Assembly (NCBI GenBank): GCA_020062665.1 | Contig: JAGUVW010000013.1 | Coordinates: forward strand, 1-64,000 | Source of the DNA: Pseudomonadales bacterium | Lineage (GTDB): Bacteria; Pseudomonadota; Gammaproteobacteria; Pseudomonadales; Ketobacteraceae | DNA length: 64,000 nt | Reading direction: 5' to 3' | Part shown: positions 37,511 through 46,702 of the stretch, piece by piece | Position numbering within the stretch: the stretch's first letter is position 1 | How the letters are laid out: each line of letters starts with the position of its first letter | Position numbers and translations under genes: made by a program | The notes under the pieces: generated by a model | Database searches by the model: none | What the model saw: only the letters and a program-made list of their open reading frames with translations | Told to the model about the DNA's origin: nothing

Positions 37511-38620
37511 TTATGGTTGTGTGTCGGCAGGGTGTTGCAGACGTTGCAATAAAGTGTCGGCATCGCCGCGCATCAGAATACGGCCCGCGCGTTGCGACAG
37601 CTGATAATCGTACATGGGATCATAATATTCCACCAGCAGGCGGCGGATACCGGGTCGAAAACCACTGACATCACCGCTGGTTTCAAACGGCGCCAGCGCC
37701 TGCTGCCATTCCGCATGCAACTGGGCATGGCGCTCGCCCCCCAGACGCGACTTGATGCGATCCAGATTGCGCAGCACGAAATCCGCAAAACGCGCCGGCG
37801 CTTCGTCGCCAAAGGCGTGCTGGTAATCCTGGCGCTGGCGCACAATGTAATCCCGCACCACGCGATTTTCCCGTTCTTCCAGGCTGGCTTCCAGCACGAT
37901 CAGCGGCGCCTCCTTCATGGCCTGCTGCAATACCGGCGGCAACGCAATGCGGCCGATCAGGCGGCTTTCGTCTTCCAGCAACAAGGGCGTATCGGGATGG
38001 TGGTGAACATGCTTGAGCAGGCCGATGGCCACCGCGTTTTCAAAATCAATCTGGGCGGGTTGCGGCAACACGGTATAACCGAAGGTGGAACCACGATGAT
38101 GGGCCAGGCCTTCCAGATCCAGGGTGTGCGCCAGTTGCTGCAGCAGATCGGTCTTGCCGGTGCCGGTGCGGCCCGAAATCAGGATGAACGGCTGCAGTGC
38201 GCACCGTTGTTCCAGCGTATCCAGCAGAAAACGTCGCAACGCCTTGTAACCGCCTTCCACCAGCGGCAGGGTGACGCCACTGTCGTGCAGCCACTGCTGG
38301 GTGGTGCGCGAACGCAAGCCGCCGCGAAAACAATACAGCACGCCATCGGGATGGCGGCGGGCGAAATCCTGCCAGGCCGCGATGCGCTGGGCGCGGATGT
38401 CGGGCGTGGCCAGCTTCAGTCCGAGCGCAATGGCCGCATCCTGCCCCGCCCGCTTGTATTCGATGCCGATCAGTTCACGCTGGCGATCATCCAGCAACGG
38501 CTGATTTTCCGCGCAGGGAAACGCGCCCTGGGCAAATTCCACCGGCGCCCGTACATCCAGCAGCGGCACATCCTGCAGAAACAGGCGGGAAAAATCAGCA
38601 GTCACCGGCAGACGCGACAT
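37511..38620 (-). CDS. mnmH: tRNA 2-selenouridine synthase MnmH (SelU/YbbB)
   Basis: This 369-residue enzyme replaces sulfur in the wobble 2-thiouridine of certain tRNAs by selenium, using selenophosphate from SelD. The N-terminal rhodanese domain has Cys97 in LYCFRGGLRSR, matching the essential Cys97 of E. coli YbbB. A P-loop (ISGRTGTGKTDLL) follows near residue 140. The ATG at 38620 has an AGGAG ribosome-binding site 10 bases away; a GTG 12 bases upstream is too close to it. It heads the selenium operon. No selA or selB is in the window, so selenium use here is at least for tRNA. Confidence 0.96.
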   Translation of the reverse strand: MSRLPVTADFSRLFLQDVPLLDVRAPVEFAQGAFPCAENQPLLDDRQRELIGIEYKRAGQDAAIALGLKLATPDIRAQRIAAWQDFARRHPDGVLYCFRGGLRSRTTQQWLHDSGVTLPLVEGGYKALRRFLLDTLEQRCALQPFILISGRTGTGKTDLLQQLAHTLDLEGLAHHRGSTFGYTVLPQPAQIDFENAVAIGLLKHVHHHPDTPLLLEDESRLIGRIALPPVLQQAMKEAPLIVLEASLEERENRVVRDYIVRQRQDYQHAFGDEAPARFADFVLRNLDRIKSRLGGERHAQLHAEWQQALAPFETSGDVSGFRPGIRRLLVEYYDPMYDYQLSQRAGRILMRGDADTLLQRLQHPADTQP

Positions 38621-38753
38621 GGACACCAACACTCCTGAAACGAACTAAACGACTGTTTTTACGGGGAATAAACCAAGCAGCACCGGGCGAACCGGGTTCA
38701 GGGGCGTCTACTATACTGATTATGGATTTGCTTTGAAACGGCCCAGATCAAGG

Positions 38754-40994
38754 ATGGCACACCACCCCAACACCGGTCAGAAGGAGCGCGCTGCCCTTCT
38801 TTCCGACACCTATCTTGCCCTGTCCAAGGACACGGAAATCTGGAAGGGTTCGCTGACGCACGGGCTGCGCCGCATCGCCCGCGCCTGTGCCAATGCCGTG
38901 AGCGTGCAGCGCGCCAGTATCTGGCAGGTGAATCCGCAATTTTCCGCGCTGACCTGTCTCACGCTCTACCGCGAAGACACCGATCGCTACGAGCAGGGCG
39001 CCGCGCTCGATGCCCACACCTTTCCGCGCTATTTTGCCGCCCTGGCGAACAACCGCGTGATCGACGCCAGCGATGCGCTCACCGATCCCCGCACCCGGGA
39101 ATTTGCCGAGGTGTATCTGAAACCCCTGGGCGTCATGTCCATGCTCGACGCCACCCTGCGCAGTGAAGGCGACATCAAGGGCGTTTTATGCCTGGAAGAA
39201 ATCGGCACAGCGCGGCTTTGGACACGGGAAGAACAGACCTTTGTCGCGTCGGTGGCGGATCTGGTGTCACAACTGATGGTGCTCAACACCCTGCGCAACA
39301 GTGAAATCCGCTACCGCGCCCTGTTCGATGGCTCCGGCGATGCCATATTCGTCGTGCGCAACGGCATCTTCATCGACTGCAACACCACCGCGCAACACAT
39401 GTTCCGCTGTTCGAGGGAGCAGATGATCGGACGCTCCCCGGCAGAATTCTCCACACCGCTGCAGCCCGATGGCATGGCCTCCAGCGATAAAGCCATGCGC
39501 AAAATCAAAGCGACCCTGGATGGCCAAGTGCAAAGTTTCGAGTGGCGCCATCGCCGCCACGACGGCACTACCTTCGATGCAGAAGTCACGCTCAATGCGG
39601 TGCTGCTGGAAGACACCACTTGTGTCATCGGTTCAGTGCGCGATGTGTCCGATCGCAAGCAGGCCGAGCAGGCATTGCTGCAATCGCGCCAGCAACTGGA
39701 ACATCGCGCCACGCACGATGCCCTCACCGGCCTGCCCAACCGTGAATGCCTGCATGAGCGCGCCATCCACAGCATCACCCAGGCCAATTTCCAGAATCGC
39801 AAAATCGCCTTTCTGCTGCTGGATCTGAATCGCTTCAAGGAAGTGAACGACACCCTCGGCCACAGCATCGGCGATCACCTCTTGAAGGAGATTGCCGCCC
39901 GCCTGTTGCAATTGCTGGACGAACACGATGCCGAGCTGTATCGCCTGGGCGGTGATGAATTTGCGGTGGTGGCGCGGGCGATTCACAGCGCCGCCGAAGC
40001 CACCAGACTGGCAGACATCATCAATCAGCATCTGCGCCAGCCCATCAAGGTGGAAGGCATCAGCCTGGAGCTGGGCGCCAGCACCGGCATCGCACTGTAT
40101 CCGGATCACGGCCACAACAGCCACGCCATGCTGCGCTGCGCCGACGTCGCCATGTATCACGCCAAGAGTCACGGCACCGGCATCGCGATCTATGACGCGG
40201 AATTTGATTCCCACAGCCCGCGCCGCCTGATGATGGTGGCAGAACTGGGCGCCGCCATTCGCGAAAACCAGCTTTGCTTGCACTTCCAGCCGCGCATCGA
40301 TTTGGGCAGCGGCCGTTGTTCCGGTTGCGAGGCGCTGCTGCGCTGGCAGCATCCGGTACACGGCATGGTGCCGCCGGGCGATTTCATTCCCATCGCAGAA
40401 ATGAGCGATGTCATTCACCCGCTCAGCCAGTGGGTGGTGCGCAACGCGCTGGAGCACATTCGCAACTGGTTGCGCCAGGGTATCGAAATTCCGGTGGCCG
40501 TGAACCTGTCCGCCCGTAATCTCACCGATCGTCACTGTCCGCAACGCATCGCCGACCTGCTGGAGGAATATCAGGTACCGCGTCATCTGCTGGAAATCGA
40601 GATCACCGAAAGCGCGCTGATCAGTGATCCCCGGCGTGCCCTGCAGGTGGTGGATCAATTACATGAACTGGGGCTGAAGTTGGCCATCGACGATTTCGGC
40701 ACTGGTTATTCTTCGCTGAGTTATCTGAAGCGCCTGCCGATCAGCACGCTGAAAATCGATCGTTCCTTTGTCAGCGGCATGCTCACCGACGAGGCGGATG
40801 ATGTGATCGTGCGCTCCACCATCGGTCTGGCACACAGCTTTGGTCTGCAGGTGGTGGCGGAAGGTGTGGAAGACAAAGCCACACTGGAAGCATTGCGGGA
40901 ACTGCAGTGCGATCAGGCGCAAGGCTTTCAGATCGCGCGGCCGCTGCCGGTGGAGCAGTTCCATCACTGGCTGGCGGAATTCTCCAGTCGCTGA
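38754..40994 (+). CDS. Dual GGDEF-EAL signalling protein with GAF and PAS sensors
   Basis: This 746-residue soluble protein should make and/or break cyclic di-GMP. Order: GAF-like domain (residues about 25-170), PAS (about 185-300), GGDEF with intact RLGGDEFAVV near residue 400, and EAL with EALLRW near 526 and DDFGTGYSS near 646. No RxxD inhibitory site precedes the GGDEF. Both catalytic motifs look intact, so the net activity cannot be told. The ATG at 38754 is preferred, although a TTG 21 bases upstream is open. The 3' end overlaps the end of the convergent next gene by 31 bases. Confidence 0.93.
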   Translation: MAHHPNTGQKERAALLSDTYLALSKDTEIWKGSLTHGLRRIARACANAVSVQRASIWQVNPQFSALTCLTLYREDTDRYEQGAALDAHTFPRYFAALANNRVIDASDALTDPRTREFAEVYLKPLGVMSMLDATLRSEGDIKGVLCLEEIGTARLWTREEQTFVASVADLVSQLMVLNTLRNSEIRYRALFDGSGDAIFVVRNGIFIDCNTTAQHMFRCSREQMIGRSPAEFSTPLQPDGMASSDKAMRKIKATLDGQVQSFEWRHRRHDGTTFDAEVTLNAVLLEDTTCVIGSVRDVSDRKQAEQALLQSRQQLEHRATHDALTGLPNRECLHERAIHSITQANFQNRKIAFLLLDLNRFKEVNDTLGHSIGDHLLKEIAARLLQLLDEHDAELYRLGGDEFAVVARAIHSAAEATRLADIINQHLRQPIKVEGISLELGASTGIALYPDHGHNSHAMLRCADVAMYHAKSHGTGIAIYDAEFDSHSPRRLMMVAELGAAIRENQLCLHFQPRIDLGSGRCSGCEALLRWQHPVHGMVPPGDFIPIAEMSDVIHPLSQWVVRNALEHIRNWLRQGIEIPVAVNLSARNLTDRHCPQRIADLLEEYQVPRHLLEIEITESALISDPRRALQVVDQLHELGLKLAIDDFGTGYSSLSYLKRLPISTLKIDRSFVSGMLTDEADDVIVRSTIGLAHSFGLQVVAEGVEDKATLEALRELQCDQAQGFQIARPLPVEQFHHWLAEFSSR

Positions 40995-43570
40995 GTGCTG
41001 CGACGCAGCATCCATTCGCGGAACTGGGTCGGCGGCATGGGCTTGCCGATATAGAATCCCTGCACCCGGTCGCAACCCAGGCGCGTGATCAGAGCCAGCG
41101 TGGTCGCATCTTCCACGCCTTCCGCCACGGTCTGGATCTGCAGCGCGCGCGCCAGCTTCACCGTGTTTTCCACGATACGAAAATCACTGTCATTGCGGTG
41201 CATCTGGGAGATAAAGCTGCGATCCACCTTCAACTCATGAATCGGCAGACGGCTGAGATACGCCAGCGAGGAATAACCGGTGCCGTAATCATCCTGCGCG
41301 ATGCAGCAACCGGTAGCGGCGAGCTGCTGCAGACTGTCAATCACCTGATCCATGTTTTCGCTCATGGACGTTTCCGTCACCTCCAGCACCACGTCCGACA
41401 GATTGATGTTCGCGCTGCTGGCCGCCGCCGTGACATAGTGCACGATGCCGGGATCGATCAGATTCTGGATCGACAGATTGATGCTCAGGGTGATGTCGAC
41501 ACCGTTGCGCTGGAAGCCCGCCAGCAGCAAAAACGCACCATCGATCACGTAGCGGGTGAGCATGCCCATCAGTCCCGCCTGTTCCGCCACCTCGATGAAT
41601 TCCTGCGGCGACACCGCACCAAAGCGCGGGCTGTTCCAGCGCAGCAGCACTTCGGCGCCCACCAGATGGAGGCTCCCGGCTTCCACCTGCGGCTGCAGAT
41701 ACAGTTCCAGCTCACCATCGCGGATGGCCTGAGTCAGCGCACCAATCAACATCAGACGACGACGGCCGAAGGATTCAATTTCCGAGCTGTAGATCGTCAC
41801 GCTTTCATCCGTGCGCAGGCCAAAATCCCGCGCCGCCGCTGCATGCTGCAGCAACAGATCCGCCCGGTCACCCTGCTTGGGATAGCAGGCGATACCACAC
41901 ACGATATCCAGATCCAGCAGCACGCCATCAATATCGATGTGCCGATCATAGAGCGCAAGATAACGCTGCGCGTATTCCTGCATGGAACCCAGATTGTCAC
42001 CAATCGCGCACAGCGCCACCAGCGATCCAAACTCCGTCACCGCCACATAGGACCCCGACGTCGTCTCGATGGCAATGTTCTGCGCATCCTGCGCCATCAG
42101 GCGGTTCATGTCTTCCACCACCGCACAGAACACTTCTTCTGCCAGCCGCCGCCCGAGCGAAGACGAAATTTCCTTCAGCTGCGGACAGTAGAACAGCACC
42201 AGCGCAAAGGCGTCCACCGGCCCGTGGGAACGAATCAGCTCCTGCATGCGGCGCACCAGCAGCGCATCGTTGGGGCGCTGGGTCAGGTTGTCGTGCAGCG
42301 CGCGCTCCAGCGCCAGCGCCTGCGCCATCTTCACCTGCTGTTCCGCGACAGCTTTCTGTTCCAGTGCATGCAGTTTCTGCCGACGCTCTTCCTTGATGCG
42401 ATGGGCCAGCGCGAAGGACAGCAGCACAGCTTCCAGCGCCGAACCGGCCTGCACTGCGTGACTGGTGATGCGTGACACCGGCACCAGATTGAAAATATTG
42501 AGCACATAGATCAGCGTGCCCAGTGCGAACGCTGTCCACGCCAGAATGAAATAGCGCGCGATCACCGCGCCGGTGGCCAGCGCGTTCAAGCCCGCCAGAA
42601 TCACAATGCCCACCGTGACAATCGCCAGCGCACCGGATGCCAGCGCGCCGCCTTTGGTGCCCGCCAGCGCATACAGCGCCAGCAGCAGCGACAGCACGGC
42701 ACCACCGCGCAAAATACGCAGCAGCGTCGGATGAATGCCGCAACCACGCAGGAACGCCAGCGCAAAGAGGATGGACCACAACGACGCCATGCCGGTCGAC
42801 ACTGGCAGCAGATAGCGGATCGCGGCGCTGGACTGCCACACATACAACTGGCCGAAACCGGAAATGCCCAGCATCAGGATCACCATCGATCCCAGATACA
42901 GCACGTAATGCAGATAAGCCACATCGCGCATGGAGGCAAACAGAAAAGCGTTGTAAGCCATCAGCGCCAGCAGCACACCGAAATACAACCCCCAGATCAT
43001 GGACTCCACACTCTGGCGATTGATCAGAAAGCCCTGCGTCCACAGCTCGAGCGGAATCTGCAGCGACGTGAACGATTCCACCCGCAGCAACAGATCCAGT
43101 GGCTGGCTGTCGATGCGAGGTAAGGGAAAATGCAGGTAGTGGGAGCGCACATCGGCGGTGATGGGTTCAGCGGCCACCGAGTGATAGCGGCCGTCGCGCA
43201 GCAGGAAAAGATCCGCGTGTTCCAGCAATGGATAGGGAATGACCAGATGCCAGCTTTCATTCTGCAATGCCGGCGGTAACAACCGGATCCGTATCCACAC
43301 CGTGGCCGACGTGAAGCCGAAATTCAGTACGCCACCGCCCACATTCAGTTGCCACTGGCCCGATGCGGCCACTGTGTCAACGTCCATTCCACCTTTGGCA
43401 TCAACCAGATAACTGGCATATGCGTTCAGGGAATAATGTTCATAACCCGATTGCAGTTCAACGGTACTGGCTTTTGCGGTCGTTGTCGTCATCCCGGCCA
43501 CGACCAGCATTCCCGCCAGAAGCAGAAACCAACGCTGGCTCGCATCCGGTCGTCCATGTCCCTTTACCAT
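40964..43570 (-). CDS. 7TMR-DISM receptor with degenerate GGDEF and EAL phosphodiesterase domains
   Basis: This protein is 868 residues long. A signal-like N-terminus and a DISM extracellular beta-domain (about residues 35-190, YPLLEHADLFLL) precede seven membrane segments (about 190-400). A coiled region (ERRQKLHALEQKAVAEQQVKM) leads to a GGDEF-like domain whose signature is lost (SGSYVAVTEFG region). The EAL domain is complete, with AEVLLRW near residue 638 and DDYGTGYSS later. It is probably a cyclic-di-GMP phosphodiesterase controlled by an external ligand. The ATG at 43570 gives the best signal sequence; an upstream start at 43627 is possible. Confidence 0.9.
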   Translation of the reverse strand: MVKGHGRPDASQRWFLLLAGMLVVAGMTTTTAKASTVELQSGYEHYSLNAYASYLVDAKGGMDVDTVAASGQWQLNVGGGVLNFGFTSATVWIRIRLLPPALQNESWHLVIPYPLLEHADLFLLRDGRYHSVAAEPITADVRSHYLHFPLPRIDSQPLDLLLRVESFTSLQIPLELWTQGFLINRQSVESMIWGLYFGVLLALMAYNAFLFASMRDVAYLHYVLYLGSMVILMLGISGFGQLYVWQSSAAIRYLLPVSTGMASLWSILFALAFLRGCGIHPTLLRILRGGAVLSLLLALYALAGTKGGALASGALAIVTVGIVILAGLNALATGAVIARYFILAWTAFALGTLIYVLNIFNLVPVSRITSHAVQAGSALEAVLLSFALAHRIKEERRQKLHALEQKAVAEQQVKMAQALALERALHDNLTQRPNDALLVRRMQELIRSHGPVDAFALVLFYCPQLKEISSSLGRRLAEEVFCAVVEDMNRLMAQDAQNIAIETTSGSYVAVTEFGSLVALCAIGDNLGSMQEYAQRYLALYDRHIDIDGVLLDLDIVCGIACYPKQGDRADLLLQHAAAARDFGLRTDESVTIYSSEIESFGRRRLMLIGALTQAIRDGELELYLQPQVEAGSLHLVGAEVLLRWNSPRFGAVSPQEFIEVAEQAGLMGMLTRYVIDGAFLLLAGFQRNGVDITLSINLSIQNLIDPGIVHYVTAAASSANINLSDVVLEVTETSMSENMDQVIDSLQQLAATGCCIAQDDYGTGYSSLAYLSRLPIHELKVDRSFISQMHRNDSDFRIVENTVKLARALQIQTVAEGVEDATTLALITRLGCDRVQGFYIGKPMPPTQFREWMLRRSTQRLENSASQ

Positions 43571-43652
43571 GATTTTTCCACAAAATTTTGACGAACCAGA
43601 AACTTTGTACAAACCTTTTAAGTGCATCGATCATTATAGACGGATTATCAGG

Positions 43653-44981
43653 ATGAGCACTTTGCACGGAGAGTATCGACGCCACGTGCGCACGGGCGTC
43701 AAAACCGATGTATCCATTGACCTGCCCCTGGGCAATCTCGACACCAAAACCCTCGACGTATCTCACCGTGGAATTGCCATCCAGAAGCCGGCTGTCCTGA
43801 ATCTGGCGGCAGGTCAGACCGTCAGCGTCGTTTTCAACCGGATGGGGGGAAAGATGGTGCAGGCGCGCATTGTTCATGTGGGCGAGAATCACATCGGCCT
43901 GCAGCTTGATCAGGTACGTTTCACTGAACATGATATCGATGGCATCATCCGCACCGCGCCGTGGCACGAGCGATTTCTGGTATCCCTGCGCCGCGGCTTC
44001 TGGAAAGCCGCGCGACGCAGCGGTGTGCTGTTGCTCAACACCGTGCTGCGCAAGCCCATTCTGCGACTGTACCGGCCCAGTTTCATCTTTGCGGTGTACG
44101 GCAACGAACGCGATGTCAGCACCTACTACACGCCGCGCATCCTGCGGATGATTCCACCCAACATTCTTGCGGGCTTCATACGCCATCGACAGCATCGTGG
44201 CTTGCTGGTGGGTTCCAAATTCCTGGAAAGCGAACTGGCAGAGGATTCCGACAAGGTACGAACTTTCCTGCGCGATCTGCAGACAGAATTTCCCACTATC
44301 GAAAAAGTTGCGCTGGTGGGGCGGCTACCGAATTTCGCGCTGAAAGCAGGTCTGGAAATCGCGCCGCCCTACGTGGACGGCTCCATGGGCACCCGCTACA
44401 TGATCTGGGATGTGGCACGGCAGATGCGCGAGCTGCCGGAGTACATGAGCGAATCCAGCATTGTGGTGTTGGGCGGCGCCGGCCGCATCGGCAACAAGGT
44501 GTGCGAGGATCTGTCTCAGCTGTTCAGCACCGTGATTGCTTTCGATCCGCGCTACGATCAGGAAGAAAAAGTCTACACACCTTCCGGCATGATCCTGCGC
44601 ACCGCAAAGGAACTACGCCTCACCGAGCACAAGCTGTTCATCGGGCTCACCCATCACGGTGATGTGGTGCAGGATCTGCAATCCTATCTGGCGCCGGGCG
44701 CACTCATTGCCGACGACACCCATCCCAGCATCAGTCCCGCGGTGCGTGCATCATTGGCCGCCAACCATATCAAGGTCATGAAGATCGTGCTGACCCACGA
44801 GGAATTTTCCACCTGGCCACGCATGCCGGCCTGGAGCAACCGTGACATTCCCGGCTGTCTGGTAGAAGCGCTGGTGTTGCTGGAACAGGGCAATGCAGTG
44901 GTGGAGTCGCTGGAATCTTTCGCCACCACTGCAGTGGCCATCGGCTTTCACGGCAAGCTGGCACCGCCAGTGGAAGACTAG
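43653..44981 (+). CDS. PilZ domain protein fused to a Rossmann-type domain
   Basis: This 442-residue protein has an N-terminal PilZ domain with a complete cyclic-di-GMP motif: R9xxxR13 in EYRRHVRTG and D35xS37xxG40 in LDVSHRGIAI. A linker with basic/aromatic segments (SLRRGFWKAARRSGVLLLN) leads to a C-terminal half containing a dinucleotide-binding loop VVLGGAGRIGNKVCEDL near residue 270. I do not recognise the enzyme family of the second half. The likely meaning is a dehydrogenase-like or sensor protein gated by cyclic di-GMP. The start is at 43653, divergent from the EAL receptor. The GNAT-nitrilase gene follows after 61 bases. Confidence 0.85.
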   Translation: MSTLHGEYRRHVRTGVKTDVSIDLPLGNLDTKTLDVSHRGIAIQKPAVLNLAAGQTVSVVFNRMGGKMVQARIVHVGENHIGLQLDQVRFTEHDIDGIIRTAPWHERFLVSLRRGFWKAARRSGVLLLNTVLRKPILRLYRPSFIFAVYGNERDVSTYYTPRILRMIPPNILAGFIRHRQHRGLLVGSKFLESELAEDSDKVRTFLRDLQTEFPTIEKVALVGRLPNFALKAGLEIAPPYVDGSMGTRYMIWDVARQMRELPEYMSESSIVVLGGAGRIGNKVCEDLSQLFSTVIAFDPRYDQEEKVYTPSGMILRTAKELRLTEHKLFIGLTHHGDVVQDLQSYLAPGALIADDTHPSISPAVRASLAANHIKVMKIVLTHEEFSTWPRMPAWSNRDIPGCLVEALVLLEQGNAVVESLESFATTAVAIGFHGKLAPPVED

Positions 44982-45004
44982 CCGATAACGGATGCCTTTT
45001 TCGC

Positions 45005-45010
45005 TATAAT
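45005..45010 (+). promoter_or_regulatory. Possible -10 element before the GNAT-nitrilase gene
   Basis: TATAAT lies 33 bases before the ATG of the GNAT-nitrilase gene, in the gap after the PilZ-Rossmann gene. No good -35 lies 17 bases upstream. The gene may have its own promoter in addition to read-through. Confidence 0.35.
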
Positions 45011-45042
45011 GCCGGCTCACCCGCTACAACGAGGGCGCCGCA

Positions 45043-46617
45043 ATGGCCAACACTCACTCGCTGCAGAACGCCGCTTCACGCATCGTGATACGCAACGCAC
45101 AACTCGCGGATGTCCCCGCCATCTGTGATTTGACACATCGTGTTTATCAGGGCACAGGCATGCACGGATACTCCGAAGGCGCTGTCACCGGTCAGATCAA
45201 CCATTTCCCCGCCGGCCAGTTCGTCGTCACCATCGACGACAAAGTCGTGGGCTACTGCGCCACTTTCCGTGTCGATGCGCAGGCAGTGGAAAAAAACCAC
45301 TCATGGGAAGAAATCACCGGCAACGGCTATGCTTCGCGCCACAATCCAGATGGCGAGTGGCTTTATGGCATGGAAGTCAGCGTCGACCCGGACTGCCGGG
45401 GCTACCGCCTGGGCCAGCGCCTGTACAACGAGCGCAAACGCCTGTGCGAGCAGCTGGGTCTGAAAGGCATCGTGTTCGGCGGCCGGCTGCCCACACTGGC
45501 ACAACGGATAAAGCGCTTTGGCAGCGCAGAGGAATACGTCGAGCAGATCAAGCAGAAAAAAGTGCGTGATCCCGTGCTGTCATTCCAGCTTCACAATGGA
45601 TTCGAGATACTCGGCCTCATACCCAACTATCTGCCCGTCGATCACCAATCCTTGGGGTATGCCGTGCATCTGGTCTGGCGCAATCCGCGGGTACAACAGG
45701 AAAGCAGCGAGGGCAAACGAAAAAATTATGGCGGGCGCATGCCGGATTCCATCCGCATCGGCACCGTGCAGTACATGCAGCGCAAGGTGAATTCCTTTAG
45801 CGAATTTCTTTCTTTCGTGGAATATTTTGTCGATGTAGTGGCGGATTATCGTGGCGATTTCGTGGTGTTCCCTGAACTGTTCGCACTGCAAATGCTGTCC
45901 ATTGAAGATCAGGAGCTCAGCCCGGCAGAATCTATCGAGGCACTCACCAAATACACGCCCCGCTTCAAGGAAGCGCTGCGCGAAATGGCCATCCGCTACA
46001 ACATCAACATCATTGGTGGTTCCCATCCCACACGCCTCGACAACGGCGTGGTGGAAAACATCGCCTACATTTTTCTGCGTGACGGCAGCATTCACGAGCA
46101 GCCCAAGATTCACCCCACCCCCAACGAGGCCTACTGGTGGAACATCCAGGGTGGCAACACACTCAATGCCATTGAAACCGACTGCGGCCCCATTGGCGTG
46201 TTGATCTGCTACGACTCAGAGTTTCCGGAACTGGCACGCCATCTGGTGGATCAGGGCATACACATTCTCTTCGTGCCCTTCTGCACCGACGAACGTCAAA
46301 GCTACCTGCGGGTACGTTACTGCTGCCAGGCACGGGCGGTGGAAAACCAGGTGTATGTGGTGATGTCAGGCAACGTAGGTAACCTGCCGAATGTGTCCAA
46401 CATGGATATCCAGTACGCGCAAAGCTGCATCCTCACGCCCTGCGACTTTCCGTTCGCGCGGGATGGTATCGCGGCGGACACCACCCCCAATGTGGAAACC
46501 GTTGCCATCGCCGATGTGCGTCCGGAAACCCTGGTAATGGCCCGCAACAGCGGCACGGTGAAAAACCTGCTGGATCGCCGTCACGATCTGTACAGCGTGC
46601 GCTGGCGTGGCAAATGA
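45043..46617 (+). CDS. GNAT acetyltransferase fused to a carbon-nitrogen hydrolase
   Basis: This 524-residue bifunctional protein joins an N-terminal GNAT domain (about 1-200; MEVSVDPDCRGYRLGQRLYN acetyl-CoA loop) to a nitrilase-superfamily amidase (about 230-510). The catalytic triad is visible: Glu in VVFPELFAL near 277, Lys in QPKIHPTP near 355, and Cys in GVLICYDSEFPE near 390. Fusions of this type are annotated in other Gammaproteobacteria, but their substrate is not known to me. GAGGG precedes the ATG. It follows the PilZ-Rossmann gene by 61 bases and ends in a strong terminator, so the two probably work together. Confidence 0.92.
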   Translation: MANTHSLQNAASRIVIRNAQLADVPAICDLTHRVYQGTGMHGYSEGAVTGQINHFPAGQFVVTIDDKVVGYCATFRVDAQAVEKNHSWEEITGNGYASRHNPDGEWLYGMEVSVDPDCRGYRLGQRLYNERKRLCEQLGLKGIVFGGRLPTLAQRIKRFGSAEEYVEQIKQKKVRDPVLSFQLHNGFEILGLIPNYLPVDHQSLGYAVHLVWRNPRVQQESSEGKRKNYGGRMPDSIRIGTVQYMQRKVNSFSEFLSFVEYFVDVVADYRGDFVVFPELFALQMLSIEDQELSPAESIEALTKYTPRFKEALREMAIRYNINIIGGSHPTRLDNGVVENIAYIFLRDGSIHEQPKIHPTPNEAYWWNIQGGNTLNAIETDCGPIGVLICYDSEFPELARHLVDQGIHILFVPFCTDERQSYLRVRYCCQARAVENQVYVVMSGNVGNLPNVSNMDIQYAQSCILTPCDFPFARDGIAADTTPNVETVAIADVRPETLVMARNSGTVKNLLDRRHDLYSVRWRGK

Positions 46618-46644
46618 CCTCAACACGGTCACCCTCTGGTCAAC

Positions 46645-46676
46645 AAAAAAGGCGCTCCGATCCGGGCGCCTTTTTT
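46645..46676. terminator. Bidirectional Rho-independent terminator
   Basis: The stem AAAAAAGGCGC (46645-46655) / GCGCCTTTTTT (46666-46676) has a 10-base loop. It lies between the convergent GNAT-nitrilase and fpr genes. Confidence 0.92.
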
Positions 46677-46702
46677 GTTTTCAATACCGCAATCAATTGA
46701 AA

